This document shows, in pieces, positions 1 through 8,384 of a DNA stretch of 64,000 nt. A program made the translations under genes and the position numbers. This DNA comes from an uncultured Christensenella sp. (GTDB lineage: Bacteria; Bacillota; Clostridia; Christensenellales; Borkfalkiaceae), in contig CAJTUI010000002.1 of the NCBI GenBank assembly GCA_910579705.1, positions 114,664 to 178,663 of the forward strand. Direction: 5' to 3'. The notes below the pieces were generated by a model, which was not told the DNA's origin, did no database searches, and saw only the letters and a program-made list of their open reading frames with translations. The stretch's first letter is position 1, and every line of letters starts with the position of its first letter.

Positions 1-1117
1 AAATGTTGTTTGCGTACTTCTGCATATTGTCGCAGGACTTTATGCTGACCGAGCTTTCGTATTCGTTCAGCCTTCTCTGCTGGTCGCGCGAGAGTCTGGA
101 AGGCACTTCTATCTCCACCGTAACGTACAGGTTGCCCGTGCCGTTCACCGTTTTAACGCCCTTGCCGCGGATACAGAACCGCGTGCCCGAGGCCGTGCAT
201 TCGGGCACGGTAAGCTCTATGGTGTCCTCCACTCCCGGGACGAGTATCCTGCCGCCGAGCACCGCCGTGCGGTAGGATATGGGAACGGTTACAAACAAAT
301 CCCTGTCCTCGCGCTTTAACAGTTTGTGCGGCTCTATACGGAAATAGATATACAAATCCCCGCTCTCGCCGCCGTTGCCCGCCGCCTGACCGAACCCGCG
401 TTTTCTCAGACTGCTGTCCTTGTCCACTCCCGCGGGTATGTTTACGGTAAACCGCGTTTCCTTTCTTATAAAGCCCTTGCCCTTGCAATCCGGGCATTTA
501 TCCATAATTATACGGCCCGAACCGCCGCAATCGGGACAGACGCCGACCTGTATCGTTCTGCCGAAAATGGTGTCCTGCTGATACTTTATACGGCCAGAAC
601 CGCCGCAACAGGTGCACACCTTGAACGACGTGCCCGTTCTCGCGCCCGTGCCGCGGCACGCTGCGCAGGACTCGTTGCGGGTATAGCTGATTTCCTTAGT
701 ACAGCCCTTGACCGCGTCGAGAAAGGAGAGATACACGGTCTGCTCTATATCCGCCCCGCGGTTTCTTTTCTGCTCCCCGCCGAAGTGCGAACTGCCGCCG
801 AAAGGACTGCCGCCGCCGAACATAGAGTTAATTATGTCCTCGAAACCGCCCATTCCCCCGCCGCCGAACCCGCCGAAGGGATTGCCGCCGCTCATACCGG
901 GGTGGTCGAGCTCGTAATCGTACTGCTTGCGTTTCTGTTCGTCGGAAAGCACGGCGTTTGCCTCGTTTATCTCTTTGAACTTTTCTGCCGCCGCCTTGTC
1001 GCCGGGGTGAAAGTCGGGGTGATACTGCTTGGCAAGCTTTCTGTACGCCGACTTGATCTCGTCCGACGTGGCAGTTTTGGAAACGCCGAGAATTTCATAA
1101 TAATTTTTATTTGCCAT
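1..1117 (-). CDS. dnaJ: Chaperone DnaJ (3' end cut by window edge)
   Basis: Co-chaperone that delivers unfolded clients to DnaK and stimulates its ATPase; cytoplasmic. The reading frame starts at an ATG at 1117 and is still open at base 2, giving 372 codons, so only a few C-terminal residues should be missing. The J domain has the HPD motif (QYHPDF) near residue 33. A Gly/Phe-rich stretch follows. The zinc-binding region shows all four CxxCxGxG repeats: CAACRGTG, CTCCGGSG, CPDCGGSG and CPDCKGKG. A weak AAGG ribosome site precedes the start. It lies downstream of dnaK in a grpE-dnaK-dnaJ order, separated from dnaK by 109 bp that hold a strong inverted repeat. Identification is secure. Confidence 0.96.
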   Translation of the reverse strand, partial: MANKNYYEILGVSKTATSDEIKSAYRKLAKQYHPDFHPGDKAAAEKFKEINEANAVLSDEQKRKQYDYELDHPGMSGGNPFGGFGGGGMGGFEDIINSMFGGGSPFGGSSHFGGEQKRNRGADIEQTVYLSFLDAVKGCTKEISYTRNESCAACRGTGARTGTSFKVCTCCGGSGRIKYQQDTIFGRTIQVGVCPDCGGSGRIIMDKCPDCKGKGFIRKETRFTVNIPAGVDKDSSLRKRGFGQAAGNGGESGDLYIYFRIEPHKLLKREDRDLFVTVPISYRTAVLGGRILVPGVEDTIELTVPECTASGTRFCIRGKGVKTVNGTGNLYVTVEIEVPSRLSRDQQRRLNEYESSVSIKSCDNMQKYANNI

Positions 1118-1153
1118 TTTTAAACCTTGTGCGTAAAATCGTTAAACATACAT

Positions 1154-1188
1154 TGCCTTGAAAAGCGTTTGAAACGCTTTTCAAGGCA
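1154..1188. repeat. Perfect 17-bp inverted repeat between dnaK and dnaJ
   Basis: Arms 1154-1170 and 1172-1188 are exact reverse complements (arm core GCCTTGAAAAGCGTTT) around a single central base, so a very stable RNA hairpin would form in the dnaK-dnaJ intergenic transcript. It is not followed by a T run in the direction of transcription, so it does not look like an ordinary terminator. A role in mRNA processing or partial attenuation between the two genes is inferred. Confidence 0.8.
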
Positions 1189-1226
1189 CAAATTAAAAGT
1201 CTATGATACCCGTTCCGCCCTTGTTA

Positions 1227-3020
1227 TCAGTGCTGACGGAACTCCGTGTCGTCGTCGCCGCCGTTCGTTCCCGCGCCGGGGTTGCCGCCCGCCTGCTGGT
1301 AAATTTTGGCGATTACGGGCTGAATTTCGCTTTGAAGGCTTTCCAGCGCCGCCTTGATACGGTCGTTATCGCCCGATTCGAGCTCGCCCTTGGCCTTCGC
1401 AACGGCGTCCTCGACAATCCTCTTATCGTCGTCGGACAGCTTGTCGCCCGCATCCTTCACCGTCTTTTCAAGGCTGTCAATCATACTTTCCAGAGTATTT
1501 TTGTTGTCGACCGCCTCTTTACGCTTTTTGTCCTCTTCGGCGTATCTTTCAGCGTCCTTGACCGCCTTGTCTATATCTTCTTCGGAAAGGTTGGTCGATG
1601 CCGTAATGGTGATATTGGTGCTCTTGCCGGTTCCGAGGTCTTTCGCGGTTACGTTGACTATGCCGTTCGCGTCCACGTCGAAAGTAACTTCGATCTGGGG
1701 CACGCCGCGGGGTGCGGGAGGAATGTCCGTGAGCATAAACTTGCCGAGCGACTTATTGTCGCGCGCAAACTTTCTTTCGCCCTGCAAAACGTTTATTTCA
1801 ACGCCGGGCTGATTGTCCGCCGCGGTAGAGAAAACCTGACTCTTCTTTACGGGAATAGTCGTGTTTCTCTCGATAAGCGGGGTGGATACTCCGCCGAGCG
1901 TTTCTATACCGAGCGTCAGGGGCATAACGTCGAGCAAAAGCACGTCCTTGACCTCGCCCGAAAGCACGCCGCCCTGAATGGCCGCGCCTATCGCGACGCA
2001 TTCGTCGGGGTTTATGCCCTTGAACGGTTCCTTGCCCGTAATGCTCTTTACTTTGTCGAACACGGCGGGGATACGCGTTGAACCGCCGACCATAATGACC
2101 TTGCTGATTTCGTTGTAGTTAAGCCCCGCGTCCTGCATTGCCTTGCGCATAGGCTCCACCGTCCTTTCGACGAGGTCTGCGGTAAGCGAGTCGAATTTCT
2201 GTTTGGAAAGGTCGATGTCGAGGTGCTGGGGCGCGCCGTCCACAACCGTTATGAAGGGTAGGTTAATGTTGGTCGTGCTCATACCCGACAGCTCTATTTT
2301 AGCCTTTTCCGCGGCCTCTTTAAGCCTCTGCATAGCCATTTTATCCTTGGAAAGGTCCACGCCCGTTTCTTTCTTGAACGTTTCCACGAGATAGTCGATT
2401 ACCTTGTTGTCGAAGTCGTCGCCGCCAAGACGGGTGTCGCCGTTGGTTGCGAGAACTTCGAACACGCCGTCGCCTATTTCGAGAATGGAAACGTCGAACG
2501 TGCCGCCGCCGAGGTCGTAAATCATAACCTTCTGGCTGCCTTCCTGTTTATCTAGGCCGTAAGCAAGCGCCGCTGCCGTGGGCTCGTTGATAATTCTGAG
2601 AACGTTGAGGCCCGCAATCTTGCCCGCGTCCTTGGTGGCCTGACGCTGGGAGTCGTTGAAGTATGCGGGGCAGGTTATGACCGCGTCCGTAACCTTGCCG
2701 CCGAGATAGCTCTCCGCGTCCGCTTTGAGCTTGGAAAGAACCATAGCGGAAATTTCCTGAGGCGAATATCCGTTGTCGATATTCACCTTATACGCCTCGC
2801 CCATATGGCGCTTGATAGATATAATCGTTTTGTCGGGCTGGGCCACGGCAAGACGCTTTGCCGCCTGACCGACGATACGGCTGCCGTCCGCTTTGAACGA
2901 AACGACGGACGGCGTAGTTCTGTTGCCCTCGCTGTTGGCAATAACGACGGGCTCGCCGCCTTCCATAACTGCGACGCAAGAATTGGTTGTTCCTAAATCT
3001 ATTCCTATTACTTTACCCAT
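1227..3020 (-). CDS. dnaK: Molecular chaperone DnaK (Hsp70)
   Basis: ATP-dependent Hsp70 chaperone acting with GrpE and DnaJ in folding and stress recovery. The 597-residue product starts MGKVIGIDLGTTNS, the phosphate-1 motif of the Hsp70 ATPase. Other signatures are visible, including IINEPTAAALAYG, the YDLGGGTFDVS phosphate-2 loop and GGSTRIP, followed by the beta substrate domain (KSQVFSTAADNQPGV) and a helical lid. The C-terminus is short and ends in a Gly/Asp-rich tail (GGNPGAGTNGGDDD). Length is at the low end for bacterial DnaK. The start is supported by a GGAAGGAG ribosome site. It is the middle gene of grpE-dnaK-dnaJ. Confidence 0.98.
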   Translation of the reverse strand: MGKVIGIDLGTTNSCVAVMEGGEPVVIANSEGNRTTPSVVSFKADGSRIVGQAAKRLAVAQPDKTIISIKRHMGEAYKVNIDNGYSPQEISAMVLSKLKADAESYLGGKVTDAVITCPAYFNDSQRQATKDAGKIAGLNVLRIINEPTAAALAYGLDKQEGSQKVMIYDLGGGTFDVSILEIGDGVFEVLATNGDTRLGGDDFDNKVIDYLVETFKKETGVDLSKDKMAMQRLKEAAEKAKIELSGMSTTNINLPFITVVDGAPQHLDIDLSKQKFDSLTADLVERTVEPMRKAMQDAGLNYNEISKVIMVGGSTRIPAVFDKVKSITGKEPFKGINPDECVAIGAAIQGGVLSGEVKDVLLLDVMPLTLGIETLGGVSTPLIERNTTIPVKKSQVFSTAADNQPGVEINVLQGERKFARDNKSLGKFMLTDIPPAPRGVPQIEVTFDVDANGIVNVTAKDLGTGKSTNITITASTNLSEEDIDKAVKDAERYAEEDKKRKEAVDNKNTLESMIDSLEKTVKDAGDKLSDDDKRIVEDAVAKAKGELESGDNDRIKAALESLQSEIQPVIAKIYQQAGGNPGAGTNGGDDDTEFRQH

Positions 3021-3069
3021 AAAAATCTCCTTCCGCGCGCTTATTTGCGCTTTTTGTATTTATTGTATT

Positions 3070-3594
3070 TTAGCCGACCACCGTAACCTGAGCAAAGCGT
3101 ATAACCTTGTCCCCGGTGCGGTAACCTTTTTTAAGAATTTGTTTGACGGTGTTGGGTTGCTCGCCCTTCTCCGCGGGAAAACTCATAACCGCCTCGGCAA
3201 CGCTCTCGTCGAACTCGTCGCCGACGGAAATTTCAATCTCCTCCACGCCCAGCGACGCAAGAACGGTTTTGAAACTCTTTATAACCTTGTCGATACCCGC
3301 GCGGGTCTTTTCGTCCGCCGCGGAATCGAGCGCATAACCGAAATTATCCGCCACGGGCAGAAGTTTCAACAGCGTGTCCGCCGCCCCGTCCGCATAAGCG
3401 CGGGCCGCCGCCTGCGCGTTGCGCTTGCGGTAATTATCGTACTCGGCCGAAACCGAATACCACTTGCGCTTGAAGTCCTCGGCGCAAGCCCGCATCTGTT
3501 CAAGCGCGCCGTCTTCCGCGCCCTGCTCGGCCTCCGCCGCCTTTTTCGCCTCTTCTACTTCTTCGTTTTTAAGTTCTTCGAAATTCTCTTCCAT
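3070..3594 (-). CDS. grpE: Nucleotide exchange factor GrpE
   Basis: Promotes ADP release from DnaK. The 174-residue protein begins with an acidic, probably coiled-coil stretch (about residues 1-45). The GrpE core follows with YDNYRKRNAQ, LLPVADNF and the C-terminal beta-domain signature (GYRTGDKVIRFAQV). It is the first gene of the chaperone cluster and ends 49 bp before dnaK. No hrcA gene precedes it and I see no CIRCE operator (TTAGCACTC-N9-GAGTGCTAA) in the 325 bp upstream, so regulation appears to differ from the classical HrcA pattern. A possible weak promoter (TTTAAC, then TATATT) lies about 50 bp upstream. Confidence 0.95.
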   Translation of the reverse strand: MEENFEELKNEEVEEAKKAAEAEQGAEDGALEQMRACAEDFKRKWYSVSAEYDNYRKRNAQAAARAYADGAADTLLKLLPVADNFGYALDSAADEKTRAGIDKVIKSFKTVLASLGVEEIEISVGDEFDESVAEAVMSFPAEKGEQPNTVKQILKKGYRTGDKVIRFAQVTVVG

Positions 3595-3842
3595 TTCAAC
3601 TCTCTTTAATGCTTTTTACCGTCTACATTATTAATATAAAACTTTCCCGCCCGCGTTAAACAAAAACGACGCATATTTTTTACAAATTTTTATTGCCGCG
3701 ATTTCTCCGGCGCGACGGCGTGATAATGTATAAATTATTATGTTTTTGCATAATTAACGCAATTGCGTGCACCCTATTGATAAAATTATTAATATTTATT
3801 ATAAAACGCCCCCTTTTTCACGGCATTTTCACGGCTAATTAG
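3595..3842. other. AT-rich divergent intergenic region, no gene seen
   Basis: About 250 bp between divergent grpE and the TlpA-type lipoprotein gene. It is AT-rich with no convincing reading frame, CIRCE element or riboswitch fold. It presumably carries promoters for both sides. Confidence 0.5.
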
Positions 3843-3871
3843 TTGCGTAAACACCGCGATTATGATAATAT
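3843..3871 (+). promoter_or_regulatory. Candidate promoter of the TlpA lipoprotein gene
   Basis: TTGCGT at 3843-3848 and TAATAT at 3866-3871 with a 17-bp spacer. The start codon at 3920 follows a strong AAGGAGG site. The -35 match is moderate. Confidence 0.4.
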
Positions 3872-3919
3872 AGAAATACATTTTTTATAATAAAGAAACA
3901 ACCAAGGAGGTTAAAATCA

Positions 3920-6781
3920 ATGAATAGATTTAAAAAAATTATTCTGGCGATGCTTTTATTGTGCTTGTGCGTTTGCCTCGGCGTTGCGGTTTCGGCCTGC
4001 GACAACACGGATAAGCCCGACATAATAAACCCCGGCGACGACCCCGACAAACCCAAGCCCGGCGAATCGGAGTATAAAATTAAGGTTCAGTCGCTCGGCG
4101 GACTTGCGCTCAATAACGTTAAGCTCACCATCGGCAACGACGACAAGAACGTCGGAGATTACGTAACGGAGAACGGCGAGGTAACCTTTAACGCGGCCCC
4201 CGCTGTCTACAACGTAACTGTGGACGCGGACACCCTGCCGAATGGCTATATCCTGCCCGCCAACGCCGACTACAAGACGAGCGAGACAAACAAAACGCTT
4301 ACCATTTCGCTCAACTCCGAAGTAATTTCGGAAGGCGCGCCCGCGGGCACGTTCTATAACGTGGGCGATATAATGTACGACTTCACGTTCACGGACGTAG
4401 ACGGCGTTTCGCACAGCCTTAAACAGGCGCTTACAACCAAGAAAGCCGTTATGCTCAATTTCTGGGGCACTACCTGCTCTCCTTGCAGAGTTGAATTCCC
4501 CGCCATCGAGTCCGCGTACAAGACTTATAAGGACAGAATCGAGATTTTCGCGCTTTCCAGCTACGGCAACGATACCGAGGACAGGGTTAAAAACTTTAAG
4601 GATACCAACAACTACACCTTCCCTATGGCGCTTGATACCGTTGAAGGGACTTATATTTACAGGTATTTCAACGTTTCCGCTTATCCCACCACCGTTATCG
4701 TAGACAGATACGGCGCGGTTGCATATAAGAGCTCCGGTACGAATTCGAGCGAGGCGGCCTGGAACGCGCTCTTCGACAAGTACACGAGCGACGATTACAG
4801 TCAGGACGAGATAACCGATAATCCCGGCGGGACTTTCGACTGGGTTAAGCCCTCCGGCGAAACTATGCCCGATTCGGCAGCGATAGAGGCGGCAATAAAC
4901 ACCGAGGACGCCAAGGGCAGAATCACTTATTCCTACGACTTCAACCCCGACACCAATAACGACGCGGAAAACAACTGGCCCTGGATACTCAAAGACGTGG
5001 ACGGAAATCAGGTGTTCGCGCCCTCGAATATCCCGACCGACCACACCTATTCGATATTCAACTGCACGGTATCGCTTAAAGCGGGCGACGGTTTCTCCTA
5101 CGACTACTTTATCGATACCAAATCGAGCTATAATTACCTGCACGTAATAATAAACGATAAACTTGCAGAATCCATAAACGGAACGAGCAACGGCTGGAAA
5201 ACGAGCAAAATTTACGTTGCGAACCGCGCGGTTAAGCTCAACGTTTCGTTCTGTCTTATCAAAAACGACGTTGTCGCCGTGGATACGCCCTGCTATATCA
5301 GAAATATGGACGTTTACAATGCGGCGGCCGACGGCGAGAGCAACGACCTTGCTTATTCGGTAACCGAAAACGCTGTTCTCGATAACGGCAAGTACGACTT
5401 GAAGATTTTCGAGAAAGACGGTCTTTACTACTGCACCTACAAGGACAACGAAAACAAGGACCGCACCTCCATACTCTATGCGGATATACTGAGCGTAACG
5501 CACTGGGCGGAAAAACACTTCGGACCCACCTTTAAAGTGATTGACGAAGGCAAGGAGCGCGATGTGGAATCATCGCTGTATCTCATTTCGTTCTGGCAGA
5601 TGTCCGAGGGCAAGGAGCAAAACAGAAAGCTTATTTACGACCAGGAAAACTATATTTTCCGTAACTACTATCTGCAAAGCTTTTCACCCAACAACTACGT
5701 TCCCGTAACGCCTCTGCTAGTCGAGAAAATCAACGCTTTCCTCGATACCGCTTATAAAATGGAGCTTGTGGAAGGCGAAAGATACGAGGACGAATGGCTG
5801 GAATTCTGTTACTATATGATGCACTGGGGTAAAAACCACTCCGTATGTTACGAAAAAGACAACCCCGTTCAGGGCTTTACCTTCGAGTTTGCGAACGACG
5901 CCGTCGTGTACGACGAAAACAATGAGGACAAAACCGTGAACCACGTCAACGTTACGACGATGTTCAACCTGACCATTTCCGAATCCGAAGCGGGCGGCGG
6001 CCTTAAATACAAGTTCACCCCCGACAAGACGGGCGTATACCTGTTCCAGTCCTCTTTCGAGAAAGCGCAGACCGACCCCGCTATCTATATCTACGATTCG
6101 CAGTATAAATCGGTTGCGGGCGGCGACAACGACCTCAGGTTCGACCACTTCGAGAGAGCGGCCTACGAAAACTTCTACGTCTACGCGGAACTTCAAGCGG
6201 GCGAAACTTACTATATAACCGCTATGATTAATCCCGCGGGAAGTACCGGCGAATTCGATTATACGATAACCTATGCCGGCACCTACGTCGAATACCTGCG
6301 TATCTGCACCACCCACGACGGTATGTGGCTGCCCAGAGTTGACGAGGACGGAAATTTCAACTATAACGACGTCTACTACGGCGCAATTCCCGTTGCGTTC
6401 AATCCCGACACCAACTGCTACCACGCGGTAGAAAGCAACTACGATTTCGGTTCCGTTATTTACGTTGACTTCGTAAATACGACCTTCTTCGGAATCAAGG
6501 GCCGCAACGAAGTCGAGTATTACAGCCTCTACGAATACGTAAACGTCTATAAGCTGTTCGACGACGTAAACGGCAACAATTACAGAGACGAAATGCTTGC
6601 CTACTACGAAAAGGCTATGACCAACAGCGGCGAACTTAAAGGACTTGTGGAAGTTGACCAGCGACTGTTCGACATTCTAAACGACTTTATGAACTCCTGG
6701 TATAACGACTCGCCCGACGCAGGCGGCTGGCTGATGTTTGCAAGCTATTACGAAACTTTCGGCGTCAAACCCGAGAACTAA
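3920..6781 (+). CDS. Large lipoprotein with TlpA/thioredoxin domain
   Basis: Predicted membrane-anchored extracellular thiol-disulfide protein of 953 residues. The signal peptide ends in VSAC, giving lipid-modified Cys27, followed by an Asp/Pro-rich linker. Residues about 45-115 look like a small beta-sandwich domain (LALNNVKLTIGNDD). A TlpA-type thioredoxin fold follows with WGTTCSPC (Cys186/Cys189) and the cis-Pro region AYPTTVIVD. The remaining roughly 650 residues contain no domain I recognise; a part near residue 690-790 (KYKFTPDKTGVYLFQS) resembles a jelly-roll or pre-peptidase type beta domain. The start is set by AAGGAGG. It is followed after 24 bp by a second lipoprotein gene. Redox partnership with the polyferredoxin-TlpA protein at 8385-10103 is plausible. 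The substrate is unknown. Confidence 0.8.
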   Translation: MNRFKKIILAMLLLCLCVCLGVAVSACDNTDKPDIINPGDDPDKPKPGESEYKIKVQSLGGLALNNVKLTIGNDDKNVGDYVTENGEVTFNAAPAVYNVTVDADTLPNGYILPANADYKTSETNKTLTISLNSEVISEGAPAGTFYNVGDIMYDFTFTDVDGVSHSLKQALTTKKAVMLNFWGTTCSPCRVEFPAIESAYKTYKDRIEIFALSSYGNDTEDRVKNFKDTNNYTFPMALDTVEGTYIYRYFNVSAYPTTVIVDRYGAVAYKSSGTNSSEAAWNALFDKYTSDDYSQDEITDNPGGTFDWVKPSGETMPDSAAIEAAINTEDAKGRITYSYDFNPDTNNDAENNWPWILKDVDGNQVFAPSNIPTDHTYSIFNCTVSLKAGDGFSYDYFIDTKSSYNYLHVIINDKLAESINGTSNGWKTSKIYVANRAVKLNVSFCLIKNDVVAVDTPCYIRNMDVYNAAADGESNDLAYSVTENAVLDNGKYDLKIFEKDGLYYCTYKDNENKDRTSILYADILSVTHWAEKHFGPTFKVIDEGKERDVESSLYLISFWQMSEGKEQNRKLIYDQENYIFRNYYLQSFSPNNYVPVTPLLVEKINAFLDTAYKMELVEGERYEDEWLEFCYYMMHWGKNHSVCYEKDNPVQGFTFEFANDAVVYDENNEDKTVNHVNVTTMFNLTISESEAGGGLKYKFTPDKTGVYLFQSSFEKAQTDPAIYIYDSQYKSVAGGDNDLRFDHFERAAYENFYVYAELQAGETYYITAMINPAGSTGEFDYTITYAGTYVEYLRICTTHDGMWLPRVDEDGNFNYNDVYYGAIPVAFNPDTNCYHAVESNYDFGSVIYVDFVNTTFFGIKGRNEVEYYSLYEYVNVYKLFDDVNGNNYRDEMLAYYEKAMTNSGELKGLVEVDQRLFDILNDFMNSWYNDSPDAGGWLMFASYYETFGVKPEN

Positions 6782-6805
6782 TCAGATTATAAAAGGAGAT
6801 TAACA

Positions 6806-7246
6806 ATGAAATTCAAAAAATTTGCCCTTCTTATAGTTTCCGCGGTATGCGCGGCGTGCCTCGGCATTTTCGCGGCCGCCTGCGACAACACCGACAACGG
6901 CGACGACAAAGCCGCCACGGAGTTCAGCATTACCGTTTACTATTCGGACGGAACGACCGTCGTAGACGGAACGAAAGACCCCTACACCGTTCAGATTTGT
7001 CTTGCGGACGGTTTCTGCTATACCGAAATGCCCACGGTCGGCGCGGACGGTAAAGTCAAGTTTGACATCGCCAAGGTTGACGCCGCCGCGATAAACGCAG
7101 GCGAAAGCGCAGGTCTTACCTACGAAGTGCACGTTTATGCCGAGGACGAGTTCGAACCTTCCGAACTTACGCAGAACGTAACGGTAAGCAAAGACAACGC
7201 GACGGTTAAAGCGGTGCTTAAAGACGTAGCCGCTCCCGCTGCTTAA
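6806..7246 (+). CDS. Small lipoprotein, unknown function
   Basis: 146-residue predicted lipoprotein with signal peptide and lipobox FAAAC (Cys26). An acidic linker and one small beta-rich domain (TEFSITVYYSDGTTV to the C-terminus) follow. The layout resembles the N-terminal domain of the TlpA lipoprotein just upstream, as if it were a stand-alone version. AAAGGAG precedes the ATG. It is co-transcribed with the upstream gene (24-bp gap) and followed by a strong terminator. No catalytic motif is visible; a binding or accessory role is inferred. Confidence 0.75.
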   Translation: MKFKKFALLIVSAVCAACLGIFAAACDNTDNGDDKAATEFSITVYYSDGTTVVDGTKDPYTVQICLADGFCYTEMPTVGADGKVKFDIAKVDAAAINAGESAGLTYEVHVYAEDEFEPSELTQNVTVSKDNATVKAVLKDVAAPAA

Positions 7247-7257
7247 ATAATCAAAGA

Positions 7258-7290
7258 AAAAGGCCGTCCTTTTCGGGACGGCCTTTTTTC
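7258..7290 (+). terminator. Rho-independent terminator after lipoprotein pair
   Basis: Stem AGGCCGTCC / GGACGGCCT (7261-7269 with 7276-7284) followed by TTTTTT. Confidence 0.9.
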
Positions 7291-7354
7291 ACGCTGAAAA
7301 ACCCAAATGCAACCTGCGGTTGCGCAATTATTTCGAATAGCACTCGACAATTGG

Positions 7355-7383
7355 TTGAAATTAATGCGCCGCAATATTATCAT
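7355..7383 (+). promoter_or_regulatory. Candidate promoter of the XRE membrane regulator
   Basis: TTGAAA at 7355-7360, 17-bp spacer, TATCAT at 7378-7383, 25 bp before the start codon. A short hairpin (GCAACC-TGC-GGTTGC, from about 7310) lies upstream. Confidence 0.35.
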
Positions 7384-7408
7384 ATAGGTATAAAAACGGA
7401 GGCAGAAT

Positions 7409-8350
7409 ATGAATTTACCACAAAACTTACAATATCTGAGAAAGCGCGATAAAATCACTCAGGAGGACCTTGCCGACAAGCTTGGCGTTTCGCGGCAGTC
7501 CGTGTCCAAATGGGAAACGGGCGAGGCATATCCCGAAACCGACAAGCTTATACTTATATGCGACCTGTTCGGCACCACTCTCGACGAGTTGATCCGCGGC
7601 GACTTGACCGCAAGCGCCGCACCTGCCGCAAAGGCTTGCACGGGCGACTATGCGCGCCGCACGGACGTGTTTTCCCGCGCAATGGCAGCGGGCGTGTTTA
7701 TGATACTAGTCGGCGTTGCGCTCTGTATGGCGCTGAACGGTTACGCCGAAACGCTGTCCGAAAAATATAGGGAGCTAACGGAGATACTCAGCGGAGCCGC
7801 AGTCGTTCTCTTCGTCGGGATAGCACTGTTTCTGTTTATATACTACGGAATGAGTTACGATAATTTCCGCAAGGAGAACCCGATTGCGGAAAGCGTTTAT
7901 ACCGAAGCCGAAATAAAAGCGTTCAAAAAGAAGTTTGCGTTCGTTATGGCCGCGCTGTGCACGGCGATACTTATCGACGTTGTGTTCCTGATACTTACCA
8001 CCTCCTTTATCGATCTGAAAATAATCAACGCGTCCAACGCCGACAGCGCTTACTGTTTTGTAACGGCCGCGTTCCTTGCAGTCCTTTCGCTCATAATCGG
8101 CGCAATGGTTTATTACGGGACACAGCGTGCCAAATATATCGTCGAGGAATACAACCGACATAACCGCAAAAAAAAGCCCAAACTGGCAGACGCAATTTGC
8201 GGCGCGGTTATGATGACCGCCGCGGGGATATATTTAATTATCGGCTTCGTTGGCGGCTGGTGGCACCCCGGCTGGGTTGTGTTTCCCGTCGGCGGAATTA
8301 TCTGCACCATAGTATCCACCATTCTGAATGCAAAAAACGGCGAAGAATAA
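7409..8350 (+). CDS. XRE-family HTH regulator with membrane domain
   Basis: 313 residues. The N-terminus is a classic HTH_3 domain (residues about 4-60: LRKRDKITQEDLADKLGVSR, then QSVSKWETG and YPETDKLI). A linker and about six predicted transmembrane segments follow, for example MAAGVFMILVGVALCMAL, AAVVLFVGIALFLFIYYG and a C-terminal pair around GGWWHPGWVVFPVGG. Such fused regulator-membrane proteins are common in Clostridia and may sense membrane state; the target is unknown. GGAGG sits 10 bp before the ATG. It stands alone between two terminators and is convergent with the polyferredoxin gene. Confidence 0.85.
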   Translation: MNLPQNLQYLRKRDKITQEDLADKLGVSRQSVSKWETGEAYPETDKLILICDLFGTTLDELIRGDLTASAAPAAKACTGDYARRTDVFSRAMAAGVFMILVGVALCMALNGYAETLSEKYRELTEILSGAAVVLFVGIALFLFIYYGMSYDNFRKENPIAESVYTEAEIKAFKKKFAFVMAALCTAILIDVVFLILTTSFIDLKIINASNADSAYCFVTAAFLAVLSLIIGAMVYYGTQRAKYIVEEYNRHNRKKKPKLADAICGAVMMTAAGIYLIIGFVGGWWHPGWVVFPVGGIICTIVSTILNAKNGEE

Positions 8351-8353
8351 AAC

Positions 8354-8383
8354 AAGCGCGGCTTAGAAAAGCCGCGCTTTAAT
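8354..8383. terminator. Bidirectional terminator
   Basis: 11-bp perfect stem AAGCGCGGCTT / AAGCCGCGCTT (8354-8364, 8369-8379), loop AGAA, shared by two convergent genes. Confidence 0.85.
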
Positions 8384-8384
8384 T

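Noticed and set aside
3595..3919. CIRCE operator
   Set aside because: The required TTAGCACTC-N9-GAGTGCTAA pattern is not present on reading the region.
3956..5518. 520-codon frame opposite the TlpA lipoprotein gene
   Set aside because: Shadow of a real gene that has a signal peptide, a CxxC motif and a strong ribosome site.
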